Shown piece by piece: positions 22,040-34,663 of a DNA stretch of 64,000 bases. The position numbers and the translations under genes are program-made. A model generated the notes under the pieces. That model was not told where the DNA came from, did no database searches, and worked only from the letters and a program-made list of their open reading frames with translations. The number at the start of each line of letters is the position of its first letter. Position 1 is the stretch's first letter. The stretch comes from Rhinopithecus roxellana (lineage: Eukaryota > Chordata > Mammalia > Primates > Cercopithecidae): positions 91,480,089 through 91,544,088 of the forward strand of contig NC_044551.1 in the NCBI RefSeq assembly GCF_007565055.1, written 5' to 3'.

Positions 22040-25000
22040 TACTATACGAAGTGAGTTGGAGTTTATTTTAGGACATCAAATATATCTTTACAAATTGAAA
22101 AAAATATTGCAAAAGCAAAATATACAACATAAAATTTTTATAATGCATTTTGTCTCTACATGCAATATTTTAAACTATATCCTTTATCTTTCCTGGCTTG
22201 ATGGTAGAAATTTGCCAACAACTTTTCTTTGGAAGAACTGCTCTCACTTGAGATTATTTCTGTGCTACTTTGGTTTTAAAAACTCCTTTATTTTATAAAA
22301 TTATACAGCTAGTAGGTGGTGCTAGTTTTATTGTTTGCTTTCTATGTCCTATATGGCAAAGGAAGATGTTAGCAATCAGGAAAAACTGTTGTTGTGGTTG
22401 CCTTTTAAAGAATGTGCAGATTCTAAAAGCCTAGAAATTCCTGCATTCTTCTTCAGGGATTCCCTAGCATCTTCCCCCTCCAGCCAAGTCTCAGGGATCC
22501 TATTTCATTCTCTGGGTAAGAGTAGAATCTCAAAGTCTTACTAAGAGCTCACTCTGCCATCTCCTTCAGGCTGCAAGACATTGCTGCCATAGGGCTTTTC
22601 TATTTAATTATTTTTATTCTTGGTCCATAGTTTTAGGATGACTCACGCTAGGTGTGAATTCCCCGCACTATATGTCTTTCCTGATACAGAGGTGCAAGTC
22701 CCAGACTTGGAGCCCAAAGTCCTGGGTACAGATGCCACCTCCACTCTGTCTGAGCAATAACTCCATCTCTTTCAATCCATTTTTTCCATTTCTCAATCAA
22801 GAAGAAAGATCTCTGTAGGCCATATGGTGACCTCACCTTTGCCTCGATCCCATCAACTTTTCGTCTTTAAGCCAAACCAATTGATTGTAAACTTTCCCCA
22901 AAAGTAATGCAGATGGACATTATCCCTCAGACCTGGGTTTATGGGCAGTCTTATAATAAGGGTCCTTCTAAAACCTCTTCCTGTGTGCTTAGGGAGCCCC
23001 CATAAAAGAGATATGGCTCTTCTCTGATTCTGTGAAGTCCCAACAGGGATAGAAATTAAATAAAATCTACTGTGTGCAACAATGCACTGACAGACTTCAC
23101 GGAAGACAGAGGAATTCTGAAAATTAGGAGGCAGTTAGGCATCATTTCCCTCCTCCATTTGATTGCAAACCCAAATGACTCTGAGAGCCAGGCAAGTAAA
23201 ATCCATGAGGGAGTGGGCAGGAGCCAACAGGGGGAGTGGTAGGGAATGTGGTGGGGAGCTGGAAAGGGTACATCCTACCTACAGACATTCATATTCAAAT
23301 AGTTTTACAACTCAGCACCAGCCAAATCAAATAAGGCTGCCAGCTGAATTCAACTCCTGTGCTTCCATCTTGCAACTTCAGGTTTAGACTAGAAAAAAGA
23401 GTCTTGGAGTCTTGTCTGGGGAGACACACATTTATGAGCTTGGTCCAACCTGTGCCATATGAAAGGAACAGCAGGCAGACACTCACAGCAGTGAAACAGT
23501 CATGCAGATCTGTGCTCCGACAGGCTCATCACACAGTATGAAATCCCACAGCCTCCCCACAAACCTGCTTTGGGTTTGCTCAGGGAGAAGGGAGATCTGG
23601 TGCACTACTGGCCAGCACTGGCCATTGTGCTGAAATTCCCATGGAGTTACCATGACTCAATGGCTCAGATGTGTGGCTGTGCTCAGATGGGGGGAGGGAT
23701 GCGTGGGAAAGTGGGTTGTGAGGATTCCTCAAAAGTGAGTAGCATCTCCCTCAGAGTAGGTAGAAGCAGGAGGTTTCAGTGATTGACATACACTGGACAA
23801 ATACAGTAAGTCCTGTGGGGAGACATCGTGATGAGTCTTGGAAAAAAAGTTCATGAATTCTTTGGAAAGGCTTTAACCTCTTAGGTGCTTTCTCAATGAC
23901 CTCTGGAGACTGTCCTATTCAATATCTAAGATCAACCTCTTCATTTCTGCACTGTAACTCCCATTTTGCCCCACGTCTTCAGAGAAGACATCTACATACC
24001 CAGCTATGGCGGAGACTGCAGACTTAGGCCAGGCCGTGCCCCACCTCCAGAGTGGTGTCCTCTCCCAGCATCTGCAGCCCAGGAGGGACAGCAGAAGTCT
24101 GGTAGCTCCTGAAGAGCAGAAACAGCTCCAGAAGAATGAGGGCCTGGAACTCATGGGCCCAGCTACATGTTTCAGGAAGCTGACCCCTGACAACATATGG
24201 AGGAGGAAAGGATGACAAACCAAAAAAAAAAGTTTGAAAGGTTTAAATATGCAGCAATGTCCCAAAAGGGCAACCAAAATGGTGGTTGCATTCAGAGGAC
24301 ACATGAGGCGTGGCTTAGAGTAGAACCCGAAGATGATTCCTGCACTTGCTTCTTTATAGTGTCATTAAAATAGGAATTCCAGGTCTGTCTGCCTCCTTTC
24401 CCCCTAGTTATGACTGTTGAAGGCCACAATTGCTGTCTCGCGAATTTGGCTAGAAAACTCATCCTTCATAGAAGCCACATGGAACATTTTGTCTATTGCT
24501 AAAGCAAAATCTGTCATACCCAAGAAGCACAGTCTCTCTCTCATTCTGTTTGTAATGCACATTACCTTTGCTGGTGGGGTTTTAAAAAAATATTATTATT
24601 AAATAAAACCTTGCCAAACGTACTTTGCAGAAGTATCTTTTATGGAAAACAGATGGAAAGAGCTAACCTAAAAATGCAAATCGTAACATTATAATGACTT
24701 CTTAATTTTAAAAATTATGAATACTACTTCCCAGGAGGGACTAAAAGAGACAGTGATAACAGCTGCAGAAGAAACATCAGGAGTGGGACGGGACTGCAAG
24801 GCCAAAAATGTTGTCTAGTTGCAGAGATTACAAAGAATATTCCTTGTATTTAAATGCAGGGCGCTGAGCACTCACATATGTTCGATTCCGAAGTGTTTAT
24901 TCAGGTAAAGGAAAGGAACGAAGAAACCACCAATACTCAAGATGCAGGTTGCTCCCAGAAGTGTCTACACATGCCACAATATAAGAATATAAAGTTCTAG

Positions 25001-27028
25001 AACAACACATTTCATGTGTTTTCTCCCCACTTTCTTCATGGATCTTCAGACAGGAGTATGAAACCACAGTTTGCAAATGCTTCTGATTCGTGTATGATTA
25101 CTCAGGTGTTAAACTCCCCCTGAAATGGGCATTTAACACAGAGGTTTCTTGTATTTTCACAACTGGCCTCTCTTGAAACCCACTCTTCGAGAGGATTGAA
25201 TGTTTATGCATTTTCTTATTTTTTAGAAAGTGGATGGATTTTCTCCCCAAACCATGTTTTCCACTCTTGAATAACCCACCTTCTTCTTCCTTCCATCGCT
25301 CTCCTTCTTCCTTTCCAGATAAAGAAGAGATTTTAGAAAACTCTATCTGGAAAGGAAGTAGGAGAAATATTTTCAAAATTTTCTAGCAGCAAATTTTAAT
25401 ATTGCCCCCATGAATGTAATTCAATACACATACAAATTATGCCTCTTTCTCCCCATCGATTCTTTATACTTTTCGAATAGCAAGTCACCAAAGGTACTCA
25501 AATACACACATGCAGTCTCCCAATTAATACATTTAGAAGTAAATGCAAGAAGCAGTCCTGTCATCAACAGCAATAATATACTGTCTCCGTCATGCTGCTC
25601 TGGGCTTCCTGGTCCATGCCATGTCAGAGTATTAAGTGCTGTCTCTGGGTAAATAGTTGACTCACATATGTTTTGAGCAGATCTCATCTCAACAGAGCTG
25701 AGAGAAATTAAACAGCTGGAAGCATTTTCAAATTTCTGTCTGGGAACTGCTTAATGTATCAGAACTCAACATGGATTTCCCACTGAGACAGAAGTGTAAA
25801 AGTTGTTCTTTCTTCTTCGTCTTCTTTTTTTTGAAGGCATCTCCTTTCCTTTCACCAACAGAATATCCAGCCTTTCAAGTTCTCACCATAGGTTAGAGAA
25901 AAGAAAAGGAGTCTTAAAATCAGTGATCACCTCCTACTGGAGAAATTAATCAAAATCTCACTGGGGAAGAAACTAGGGGAGGAAGACAGGAATGAGGTTA
26001 TAGCTACCATTTCTCTCCCCTAGAATTAAGCATAATCCACTAAGACTGGCTCCACTGAAAGCATTTTCACTGCTATGTGTGGAGAACATGAGTCATTTGG
26101 GAGCTCTTAGTGAATTCATGGGTTCAGAAAACAAACACAGTCACCTCAACATAATACAATACTATTCAGCAGAGAATAAAACGTGATATAAAATGGTTCA
26201 TCTTGAACACCATCCAGGGTGTTTTGTTGCTGAAGTACCAAGAAGTCCCTCAATATTTCTCTGCCTTAGTGGAGTACTGTATTTCCTTTCAGATTCTCCT
26301 CCCCACACCCAGCACTGCCACACAGGACTGTGTCACAGAGTATAGTTCCAGGATGATTCATCCTAATCATCTGATTGCTTTCTCTCACTCGAGCCTTGGG
26401 CTAGTTAAGAGATTCAGCATCCATGAGCATTCAAACAGAACTGGACCATCCAGCAAATAGAATCCGACAGCATTTGGAAGTGAAGCAAGAACCCTTGTAT
26501 CTAAGCAGCAGCTGTCTGATTACTTAGATGATATGATTCTTCTAAAAGTTCTCTGTCTTTAGTTTGGGGTTGTTTTTACTTAGGACATATGGTCACTTCA
26601 TTTTTCTTGGTTTGCAGCTATAACAATTACAGTGAGCTCCAAACACAGTAATCATGTACGGGGAGAGACAAGGAGGTCAGCTGGGCTTCCTCCAAATGCA
26701 GTTTGAGAGAAGCTTTCAGAATCTAGAGGTATCCATCAACTTCTTTCCTACAAAAGAATAAAACTGTACAAAACTTTGTGCATGTTGTAGGAACTGTGTC
26801 AACCAAGCTGAGCTAAAAGCACATTTCCCAGAATTCCCTTCCCTGTGTGGTCCTGAGTGAGTGCTGGCCACAAGTGATGTTTTGTATGAGGTTTGGAGTG
26901 CAGACATAAAGAGGCAACTCTATCTCCTTCCACCCTGGAGGGCAGTGAGTGCAGGGTGCCAGGCACTACAGAGTTCACGCCTACCATCACTAACTTCCAG
27001 CCTCCCAGAAGGTATAATGGAGTGCTCA
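22040..27028. other. Long unique stretch, no gene supported
   Basis: About 5 kb without an Alu, L1 or LTR that I recognise. The longest frame, 129 codons on minus (23915-24304), overlaps a 69-codon plus frame and has a hydrophobic mid-part but no known motif. No splice-linked coding structure can be argued. It is the longest repeat-poor piece of the window and the best place to look for distal regulatory sequence. Confidence 0.4.
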
Positions 27029-27144
27029 AACCTGCAGCTCCTTCAGTTTCCACAGCAGGGCTGGGACTATGGTGAGGCAGGTGAGGAACCTGCAGCTCCT
27101 TCAGTTTCCACAGCAGGGCTGGGACTACGGTGAGGCAGGTGAGC
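27029..27144. repeat. 58-bp tandem duplication, two copies
   Basis: Units 27029-27086 and 27087-27144 differ at only about two positions (TAT/TAC and the last base). The unit begins AACCTGCAGCTCCTTCAG and is not a known simple repeat. The near identity suggests a recent event. Confidence 0.95.
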
Positions 27145-28519
27145 GACTTCTCTTGGGACATGACACTTAAAGAGGCACTTAGTAGTCAAGGTAAATAATA
27201 TTTTAATGCAATGTTCTTTAAAAATCAAAGTTAATGCAGAAAAATACATGGTGAACAAATTGTCAAAATATTTAATAGACAGGAAGAGTTACAGCTCTGG
27301 GATGAACCATATTGGAGCCTGAAGCACGAGGAAAAATTAATACTACTAATCTCATGGGTCATATGATCTCCTTCTTCAACTTCTCTGATCCCTGGGGGTC
27401 AGGAACACGTGTATTTCCATGGTCAAGGGCACCTGCCTCTCCTGCAGGTCGCCCACATGGAGGTGGTGAGGGACATACGCAAGCTCCAGTTTGCCCTCTT
27501 GGGATCCAGTTCTTCTCGTGGATCCCAGGTTTTCCATACTCCTCTGCACATCTAGCTGTCCTTTCCAACTATCATTCTAGTAGACCTATAGCAACCTCAT
27601 GCTCAGCCCTCAATGCAAAACGACAATCAGCATAGGCAGCTTCAGCAGCACCCACATTTGCAAGACCTAATTCTTAATTTTTATAATAACCCACATACTT
27701 TATACACTTCTTGTGGTTCTACTTCTCTGACCCATAAAGATGTGATGATTATATACAAACTAGAATATACCAATGAGGCATCAAACACAAATTTTGTAAG
27801 AGGTATGATCAAATTACATGGTGAAATGTCTACAGCTTTCCCCCAGCCTGTTTGAACCATCATTTTACCATTGTCAAGATGTTGCCTTGTGTGTTCCTTT
27901 GCTAAATGACTAGAGGCTGGGTTGGCAGTGGGGCCAATTGTTTATAATTGATAAGAGAACAGATAACCAGACTATCCTTATGTCCCTACCAGGACAGAGA
28001 TGTTCCCCTGCAGGGTTTGCTTGATTTTCCTCTATCAGCAATAAAGACAAGGCTACAGGTCCCTGAAAAAGCCATAGAGTGTGCTTAATATACTCGAGTT
28101 CCACAAACCTGAAACCCATTGAAGGAATTTTAAACACTATTGTGTTTAAAAGTACCAATTGCTAAGTTCAGTCATACATGAACTATACGTAAAGAGGAAA
28201 AAATATTTACCCTCTTTAAGGACCCTTGTAAAAGTCCTAGGTTATAGATTAGTCTCTGAGTAATCTTCTGTTGTTATGCTGAGCTCTGGAGCTGGCTAAA
28301 CTGGAGAGTGAGGCTCTCACACAGTCTCTGGGGAAGACACCTGCTTCCTAAGGAATTTTGGATCCGTTTGGATGAACTATGGTGCATCAGAAGGAGAAAG
28401 AATTTGCTCCTGAGGCTTCCTAGGAGAATAGCTGGGTCATAGAGATGAAAACCTAAGTACTGTTAAACCTAAGATTAACAACTGCTCTGTTGAGGGAACC
28501 ACTCTCTGTCATAGATCTA
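27145..28519. other. Unique stretch
   Basis: A 107-codon plus frame (27312-27635) shows no domain. No named repeat is recognised. Confidence 0.4.
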
Positions 28520-28735
28520 GACCATGGTTTCTCAGTATCAACAGTATTGACAGTGTTGTGAAATAATTCTTAGTTATACAGGGGCTGTCCTACACGTTGC
28601 CGAATGCTCAGCAGCATCCCTATCCTCTATCATATAGATGACAACAGCACTACCAGTTGTGACAACCAAAAATGTCTCCAGGCATTTCTAAATGACTCCT
28701 GGACAGCAAAAGTGTCCCCCAGTGAGACAGCCATG
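28520..28735 (-). mobile_element. MER5A hAT-Charlie DNA transposon remnant
   Basis: The plus strand carries the complement of MER5A almost end to end: 'GACCATGGTTTCTCAGTATC', 'GGGGCTGTCCTACACGTTG', 'CAGTTGTGACAACCAAAAAT' and 'GTCTCCAGGCATTTC'. MER5A is a short non-autonomous hAT element of placental mammals and encodes nothing. Confidence 0.8.
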
Positions 28736-29531
28736 TAGACAACAAAACAGGCTGGGATACTAAAGCCAGAAGCAGGGACAAATCAATGTCAGATATTGGG
28801 AGATAAGAGTTAGATAAGAATGAATCTTGGTAGACAAAGTAAGGCAGAATTGTAAACAAGAAGAGGCCCAATACCAAGTCAATAACCAGAGATACCATAT
28901 ACCAGATAAAAGTCCTGTCAGTCATCCCTCCTTACTGGGTGGGGCCTTGCTGCAGGAATTTCAGCAACTCCAGCCAGGGGTTTAGGGACAGAACTCTGGT
29001 GTCCCTGGGACTGAGCCCCTGGGGAGGAGGAGGAGCCACAGTCTCTGTGGATCAGCAGACTTAGTCTTTCCCACTGGTGGTTCTGAGGGATCCAGGCAGG
29101 CTGGACAAATAGGATTTCCCCAGTGCAGCATAATCCTTCCACCAAGGGGCAGCCAGAGTGCTTCAGTAAGTGGGTCCTGGAACCCTAGATGAGACCCCTC
29201 CAACAGGGGTCGCCAGACACCTTATACAGGAGTGTTCCCAGCAGCCTCATGTTGGTGCCCCTCTGGGACAGAGATTCCCAGAGGAAGGAGCAGGCAGCCA
29301 TCTTTGCTGTTCTGCAGCCTCCACTGCAGAAGGGACCCAGGTGAATGGGGTCTGGAGTGGAACCCCAGCAAACTGCAGTAGCGCTACAGAAGAGGGGCCT
29401 GACTGTTAAAAGAAAAACAATCAGAAAGCAACAACAACAGCATCAACAAAAATGTCCCGACAAAAACCCCACCAAAGGTCAGCAGCTTCAAAGATTAACA
29501 CTAAACTCACAAAGATAATAAACTCACGAAG

Positions 29532-30490
29532 ATGAGAAAGAATCAACAAAAATAATGCTGAAAACTCAAAAAGCCAGAGTGCCTCTTCTCCTCTGAGTGA
29601 TCACAACACTTCTCCAGCAAGGGCACAGAACCGGGCAGAAGCTGAGATGAATGAATTGACAAAAATAGGCTTCAGAAGGTGGGTAATAATGAACTTTGCT
29701 GAGCATGTTCTAGCTCAATGCAAAGAAGCTAAAAACCATGATAAAACATTACAAGAGCTGTTAAACAGAATAACTAGTTTAGAGAGGAACATAAATGGCC
29801 TGATGGAGCTGAAAAACACAAAACAACAACTTCACAATGCAACCACAAGTATCTATAACTGAATAGACCAAGCAGAGGAAAAAATTTCAGAGTGTGAAGA
29901 CTATCTTGCTGAAATAAGACAGGAAAACAAGATTAGACAAAAAAGAATGAAAATGAATAAACAAAACCTCTGAGAACTATAGGATTATGTAAAAGACCAA
30001 ACCTGTTACTGACTGAAGTACCTAAAAGAGACAGGAAAACATACTTCACAATAACATCCAACAGAACTTCCCCAACCTAATAAGACAGGCCAACATTCAA
30101 ATTCAGGAAATTCAGAGAATCCCAGTAAAATACTCCATGAGAAGATCAATCCCAAGACACATATCATCAGATTCTCCAAGGTCAAAATAAAGGAAAAAAT
30201 GTTAAGGGTAGACAGAAAGTCCAGGTCACCTACAAAGGGAAGTCTATCAGACTAACACTGGACCTTTCAGCAGAAACCCTACAAGCCAGAAGAGGTTGGG
30301 ATTCAACATTCTCAAAGAAAAGAATTTCCAACACAGAATTTCATATCCAGCCAAACTAAGCTTCATAAGTGAAGAAGAAATAAAATCCTTTTCAGATAAG
30401 CAAATACAGAGGGAATTTGGAACCACCAGACCTGCCTTGCAAGAGCTCCTGAAGAAAGCATTAAATATGGAAAGGAAAAACCATTACTAG
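29532..30490 (+). pseudogene. L1 ORF1 remnant
   Basis: ORF1p is the L1 RNA-binding chaperone, with a coiled coil, an RRM and a C-terminal domain. The start region reads ATGAGAAAGAATCAA and meets stops almost at once. A 71-codon frame from 29647 corresponds to the coiled-coil part, with heptad-like 'LQELLNRITSLERNINGLM'. A frame ending at 30490 carries the C-terminal domain ('FNILKEKNFQHRISYPAKLS'). Several stops between these pieces rule out a full protein. The span is close to the roughly 1 kb of an intact ORF1. Confidence 0.8.
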
Positions 30491-31640
30491 CCACTGCAAA
30501 AATACACTGAAGTACAAAGGTCAATGATACAATGAAGCAGCTCATCAACAAGTCTGCAAAATAACCAGCTAGCATCATGATGACAGGATCAATTCACACA
30601 TAACAATATTAACCTTAAATGTAAATGGGCTAAATGCCCCTATTAAAAGACACAAAATGGCAAGCTGGTTACAGAGTCAAGACCCATTGGTGTGCTGTAT
30701 TCAAGAGACACATCTCATGTGCAAAGACACACATAGGCTCAAAATAAAGAGATAAAGCAAAATTTACCAAGCAAATGGAAAGCAGAAAAAAGCAGTGGTT
30801 ATAATCCTAGTTTCTGACAAAACAGACTTTAAACCAACAAAGATCAAAACAGACAAAGGGAATTATAAAAGGTAAAGGGATCAATGCAACAAGAAGAGCT
30901 AACTATCCTAAATATATATGCACCAAATACAGGAGCACACAGATTCATAAAACAAGTTCTTAGAGACCTACAAAGAGACTTAAGACTCCCACATAATAAT
31001 AGTGGGATGCTTTAACACTCCATTGTCAACATTAGACAGATGATCAAGACAGAAAATTAACAAGGATATTCAGGACTTGAACTCAGGTCTTGATCAAGTG
31101 GACCTAAGAGATATCTACAAAACTGTCCACCCAAAAACAATAGAATATGCATTCTTCTTGGTGTCATATGGCACTTACTCTAAAATAAATTACATAATTG
31201 GAAGTAAAACACTCCTCAGCAAATGCAAAAGAACTGAAATCATAACAAACAGCCACTCAGACCACAGTGCAATCAAACTAGAACTCAAGATTAAGAAACT
31301 CACTCAAAACCACACAATTACATAGAAATTGAGCAACCTGTTTCTGAATTACTCCTGGGTAAATAATGAAATTAAGGCAGAAATCAAGAAGTCCTTTGAA
31401 ACCAATGAGAACAGAGAGACAATGTAACAGAATCTCTGGAATGCAGCTAAAGCAGTATTAAGAGGGAAATTTATAGCACTAATTACTCACATCAAAAAGC
31501 TAGAATGATTTCAAATCAACACCCTAACATGACAACTAAAAGAATGGAGAACCAAGAGCAAACAAACCCTAAAGCTAGCAGAAGACAAGAAATAACCAAG
31601 ATTGGAGCAAAACTGAAGGAGACAGTGGATCAATGGAACA

Positions 31641-31735
31641 TCCATTTGTTCAAATCTATTTGAATAAATGGAACATCCATTATTCAATGTCCATTATTCA
31701 AAATCTATTTGTTCAAATAGATTTGAACAAATGGA
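31641..31735. repeat. 24-bp inverted repeat within a palindromic insert
   Basis: Arms 31641-31664 and 31712-31735 are perfect reverse complements, 47 bases apart. Inside the right side another perfect hairpin has 11-bp arms (31701-31711 and 31714-31724) and a 2-base loop. AATGGAACATCCATT, itself a 6-bp hairpin, recurs in direct orientation. The block seems to be about 110 bp of extra sequence within L1 ORF2. Confidence 0.9.
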
Positions 31736-32231
31736 ACACAACAAATCCTTTAGAAAATCAATGAATCCTGCTGTTTTTTGTGAAAAAATTCATAAAATAG
31801 CTGCTAGACTAATAAAGAAGGAAAGAGAGAAGAATTAAATAGACACAGTGATAAAGGGGATATCACCATCAACCCCACAGAAATACAAACAACCATCAGA
31901 GAATACTAAAAACACCTCTCTACAAATAAACTAGAATATTTAGAAGAAATTGATAAATTCCTAGACTCATGCACCCTCCCAAGACTGAACCACGAATAAG
32001 TTGAATCCCTGAATATACCAATAACAATTTCTGAAACTGAGGCAGCAATAATCTGCCAAACAAGAAAATGCCCAGGACTAGGTGGATTTACAGCTGAATT
32101 CTACCAAAAGTACAAAGAAGAACTCGTACCATTCCTTCTGAAACTATTCCAAAAAGCTAAAAAGAAAGGACATCTCCCTAACTCATTTTATGAGGCCAGC
32201 ATCATCCTGATGCCAAAACCTGGCAGAGATA

Positions 32232-32232
<1 letters not shown>

Positions 32233-32274
<42 letters not shown>

Positions 32275-32300
32275 AAAAGAAAGGAAGAAAGAAAGAAAGA
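32233..32300. repeat. A41 tract followed by GAAA repeats, inside L1 ORF2
   Basis: 41 A in a row (32233-32273) are followed by GAAA/GGAA units to about 32300. The surrounding bases align with ORF2 on both sides, so this is expansion of a short A-rich stretch in ORF2 and not a retroelement tail. Confidence 0.9.
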
Positions 32301-34100
32301 AAAAGAAAACTTCAGGCCAAAATTCCTGTTGAACATTGATGTGAAAATCCTCAATAAAATACTGGCAAACTGAATCCAGCAGCACATCAAAAAGCTTACC
32401 CACCACTATTAAGTTGTCTTCATCCCTGTGATGCAAGGCAGGTTCCACATATGCAAATTAATAAACATAACTCATCACATAAATAGAACCAAAGACAAAA
32501 ATCACGTGATTATCTCAACACACACAGAAAAGGCCTTTAATAAAATCCAACATCACTGCATGTTAAAAACTCTCAATAAACTAAATATTGGTGGAACATA
32601 CCTCAAAATAATAGGAGCCATTTATGATAAACCCACAGCCAATATCATCCTGAATGGGCAAATACTGGAAGCATTCCCCTTTAAAGCCAGCACAAGACAA
32701 TAATGCCTTCTCTCACCACTCCTATTCAACACAGTATTGGAAGTTCTGGCCAGGGCAATCAGACAAGAGAAAGAAATAAAGGTATCTGAATAGGAAGAGA
32801 GGAAGTCAAATTGTCTCTGTTTGCAGATGACACAATCTTATATTTAGAAAACCTCATTGTCTCAGCTCAAAAGCTTCTTAAGCTGATAAGCAACTTCAGC
32901 AGCCTTGGGATACAAAATCAATGTGCAAAAGTCACAAGCCTTCCTATATACCAGCAATAGACAGAGAGCCAAATTATCAATGAACTCCCATTCACAATTA
33001 ATACAAAGAGAATAAAATACCTAGGAACACAGGGAATATGGCTAATAAGGGAAGCAAAGGACCTCTTCAAGAACTAGAAAACACCACTCCAGGAAATCAG
33101 AGAGAACACAAACAAATGGAAAAATATTCCATGCTCATGAACAGAAAGAATCAATATCATGAAAATGGCCATAGTGCCCAAGTAATTTATAGATTCAATG
33201 CTATTCCCATTAAACTACCATTGACATTCCTCACAGAATTAGAAAAAAAACTACTTTAAAGTTCATATGGAACCAAAATAGGCCCATATAGCCAAGACAA
33301 TTCTAAGCAAAAAGAACAAAGCTGGAAGCATCACATGACCCAACTTCAAACTGTATTACAAGGTTACAGTAACCAAAACAGTATGGTACTGGTACAGAAA
33401 TAGACACATACACCAATGGAACAGAATAGAGGTCTCAGAAATAAGACCACACATCTGCAATCACCTTACTTCAACAAACCTGACAAAAACAAGCAATGAA
33501 GAAAGGATTTCCTATTTAATAAATGGTGCTGGGAGAACTGGCCAGCCATATGCAGAAAATTGAAACTGGGCCCCTTCCTTACAACTTACACAAAAATTAA
33601 CTTGAGATGGATTAAAGACTTAAATGTAAAACCCAAAACTATAAAAACCTTAGAAGAAAATCTAGGCTATACTATTCAGGACATAGGCACAGGCAAAGAT
33701 TTTGTGACAAAAACATCAAAAGCAATTGCAACAAGAGTGAAAATTGACAAACAGGATCTAATTAAACTAAAGAGTTTCTGCACAGCAAAAGAAACTATTA
33801 TCAGAGTGAACAGACAACCTACAGAATGGCAGAAAATTTTTGCAATCTATCCATCTGATAAAGGTCTAATATCCAGAATGTATAAGATGCTTAAACAAAT
33901 TTACAAGAAAAAGACAAACAACCCCATTAAAAAGTGGCCAAAGGACATGAACAGACACTTCTCAAAAGAAGACATTTATGTCGCCATCAAATGTATGAAA
34001 AAAAGCTCAACACCAGTGATCATTAGAGAATTGCCAATCAAAATCACAATGAGATACTATCTCACTCCAGTCAGATGGTGATTATCAAAAAGTCAAGAAA

Positions 34101-34414
34101 TGACTGGGAGCAGTGGCTCATGGCTGTAATCCCAGCACTTTGGGAGGCCAAGGTGGGGATCACTTGAGGTCAGTAATTCAAGATCAGCTAGGCCAACATG
34201 GTGAAACCCCATCTCTAATAAAAATACAAAAATTAGCTGGGCATGGTGGCAGGTGCCTGTGATCCCAGCTACTTGGAAGGCTGAGATGGGAGAATTGCTT
34301 GAACCCTAGAGGTAGAGGTTGCAGTGAGCCGAGATCATGCCACTGCACTCCAACCTAGGTAACAGAACAAAACTGTGTCTCAAAAAATATAAAGAAATTA
34401 ATTAATAAATAAAT
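34101..34414 (+). mobile_element. Alu (AluS/J-like) inside L1 ORF2
   Basis: A full-length plus-strand Alu flanked by AGTCAAGAAA (34091-34100) and AGTCTAGAAA (34415-34424), a target duplication with one mismatch. L1 ORF2 resumes directly after it, so the Alu is younger than the L1. Its tail has degenerated into an AAT-rich string. Confidence 0.88.
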
Positions 34415-34583
34415 AGTCTAGAAACAACAGGTGCTGGTGAGGTTGTGGAGAAATAGGAAAGCTTTTACACTGTTGGTAGGATTGTAAATTAGTTTAACCA
34501 TTGTGGAAGATGGTAGTGTGATTCCTCAAAGATCTGGAACCAGAAATATCACTTGACTCAGCAATCCCATTACTGGGGCTATA

Positions 34584-34663
34584 CCCAAAGGAATACAGGA
34601 ATATAAACCATTCTATTTAATTATTATTCCCAAAAGAATAAAGGAATATAAATCATTCTATTA
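34584..34663. repeat. 45-bp-period tandem duplication in L1 ORF2
   Basis: CCCAAAGGAATACAGGAATA... at 34584-34618 recurs as CCCAAAAGAATAAAGGAATA... at 34629-34663, with a few mismatches. The period of 45 keeps the reading frame. Confidence 0.8.

Noticed and set aside
21642..22298. A 218-codon open frame rich in R, E, G and K, with a second one of 128 codons beside it
   Set aside because: It begins inside an Alu and reads through the polypurine tract; pure purine sequence lacks TAA/TAG/TGA in some frames by composition alone.
23915..24304. A 129-codon minus frame with hydrophobic stretches
   Set aside because: No homology is recognised, a plus frame overlaps it, and nothing supports translation. 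Ribosome profiling or conservation of synonymous sites would be needed.
33560..34081. A 173-codon frame that could look like a gene
   Set aside because: It is a fragment of the L1 ORF2 C-terminal region within a decayed element.
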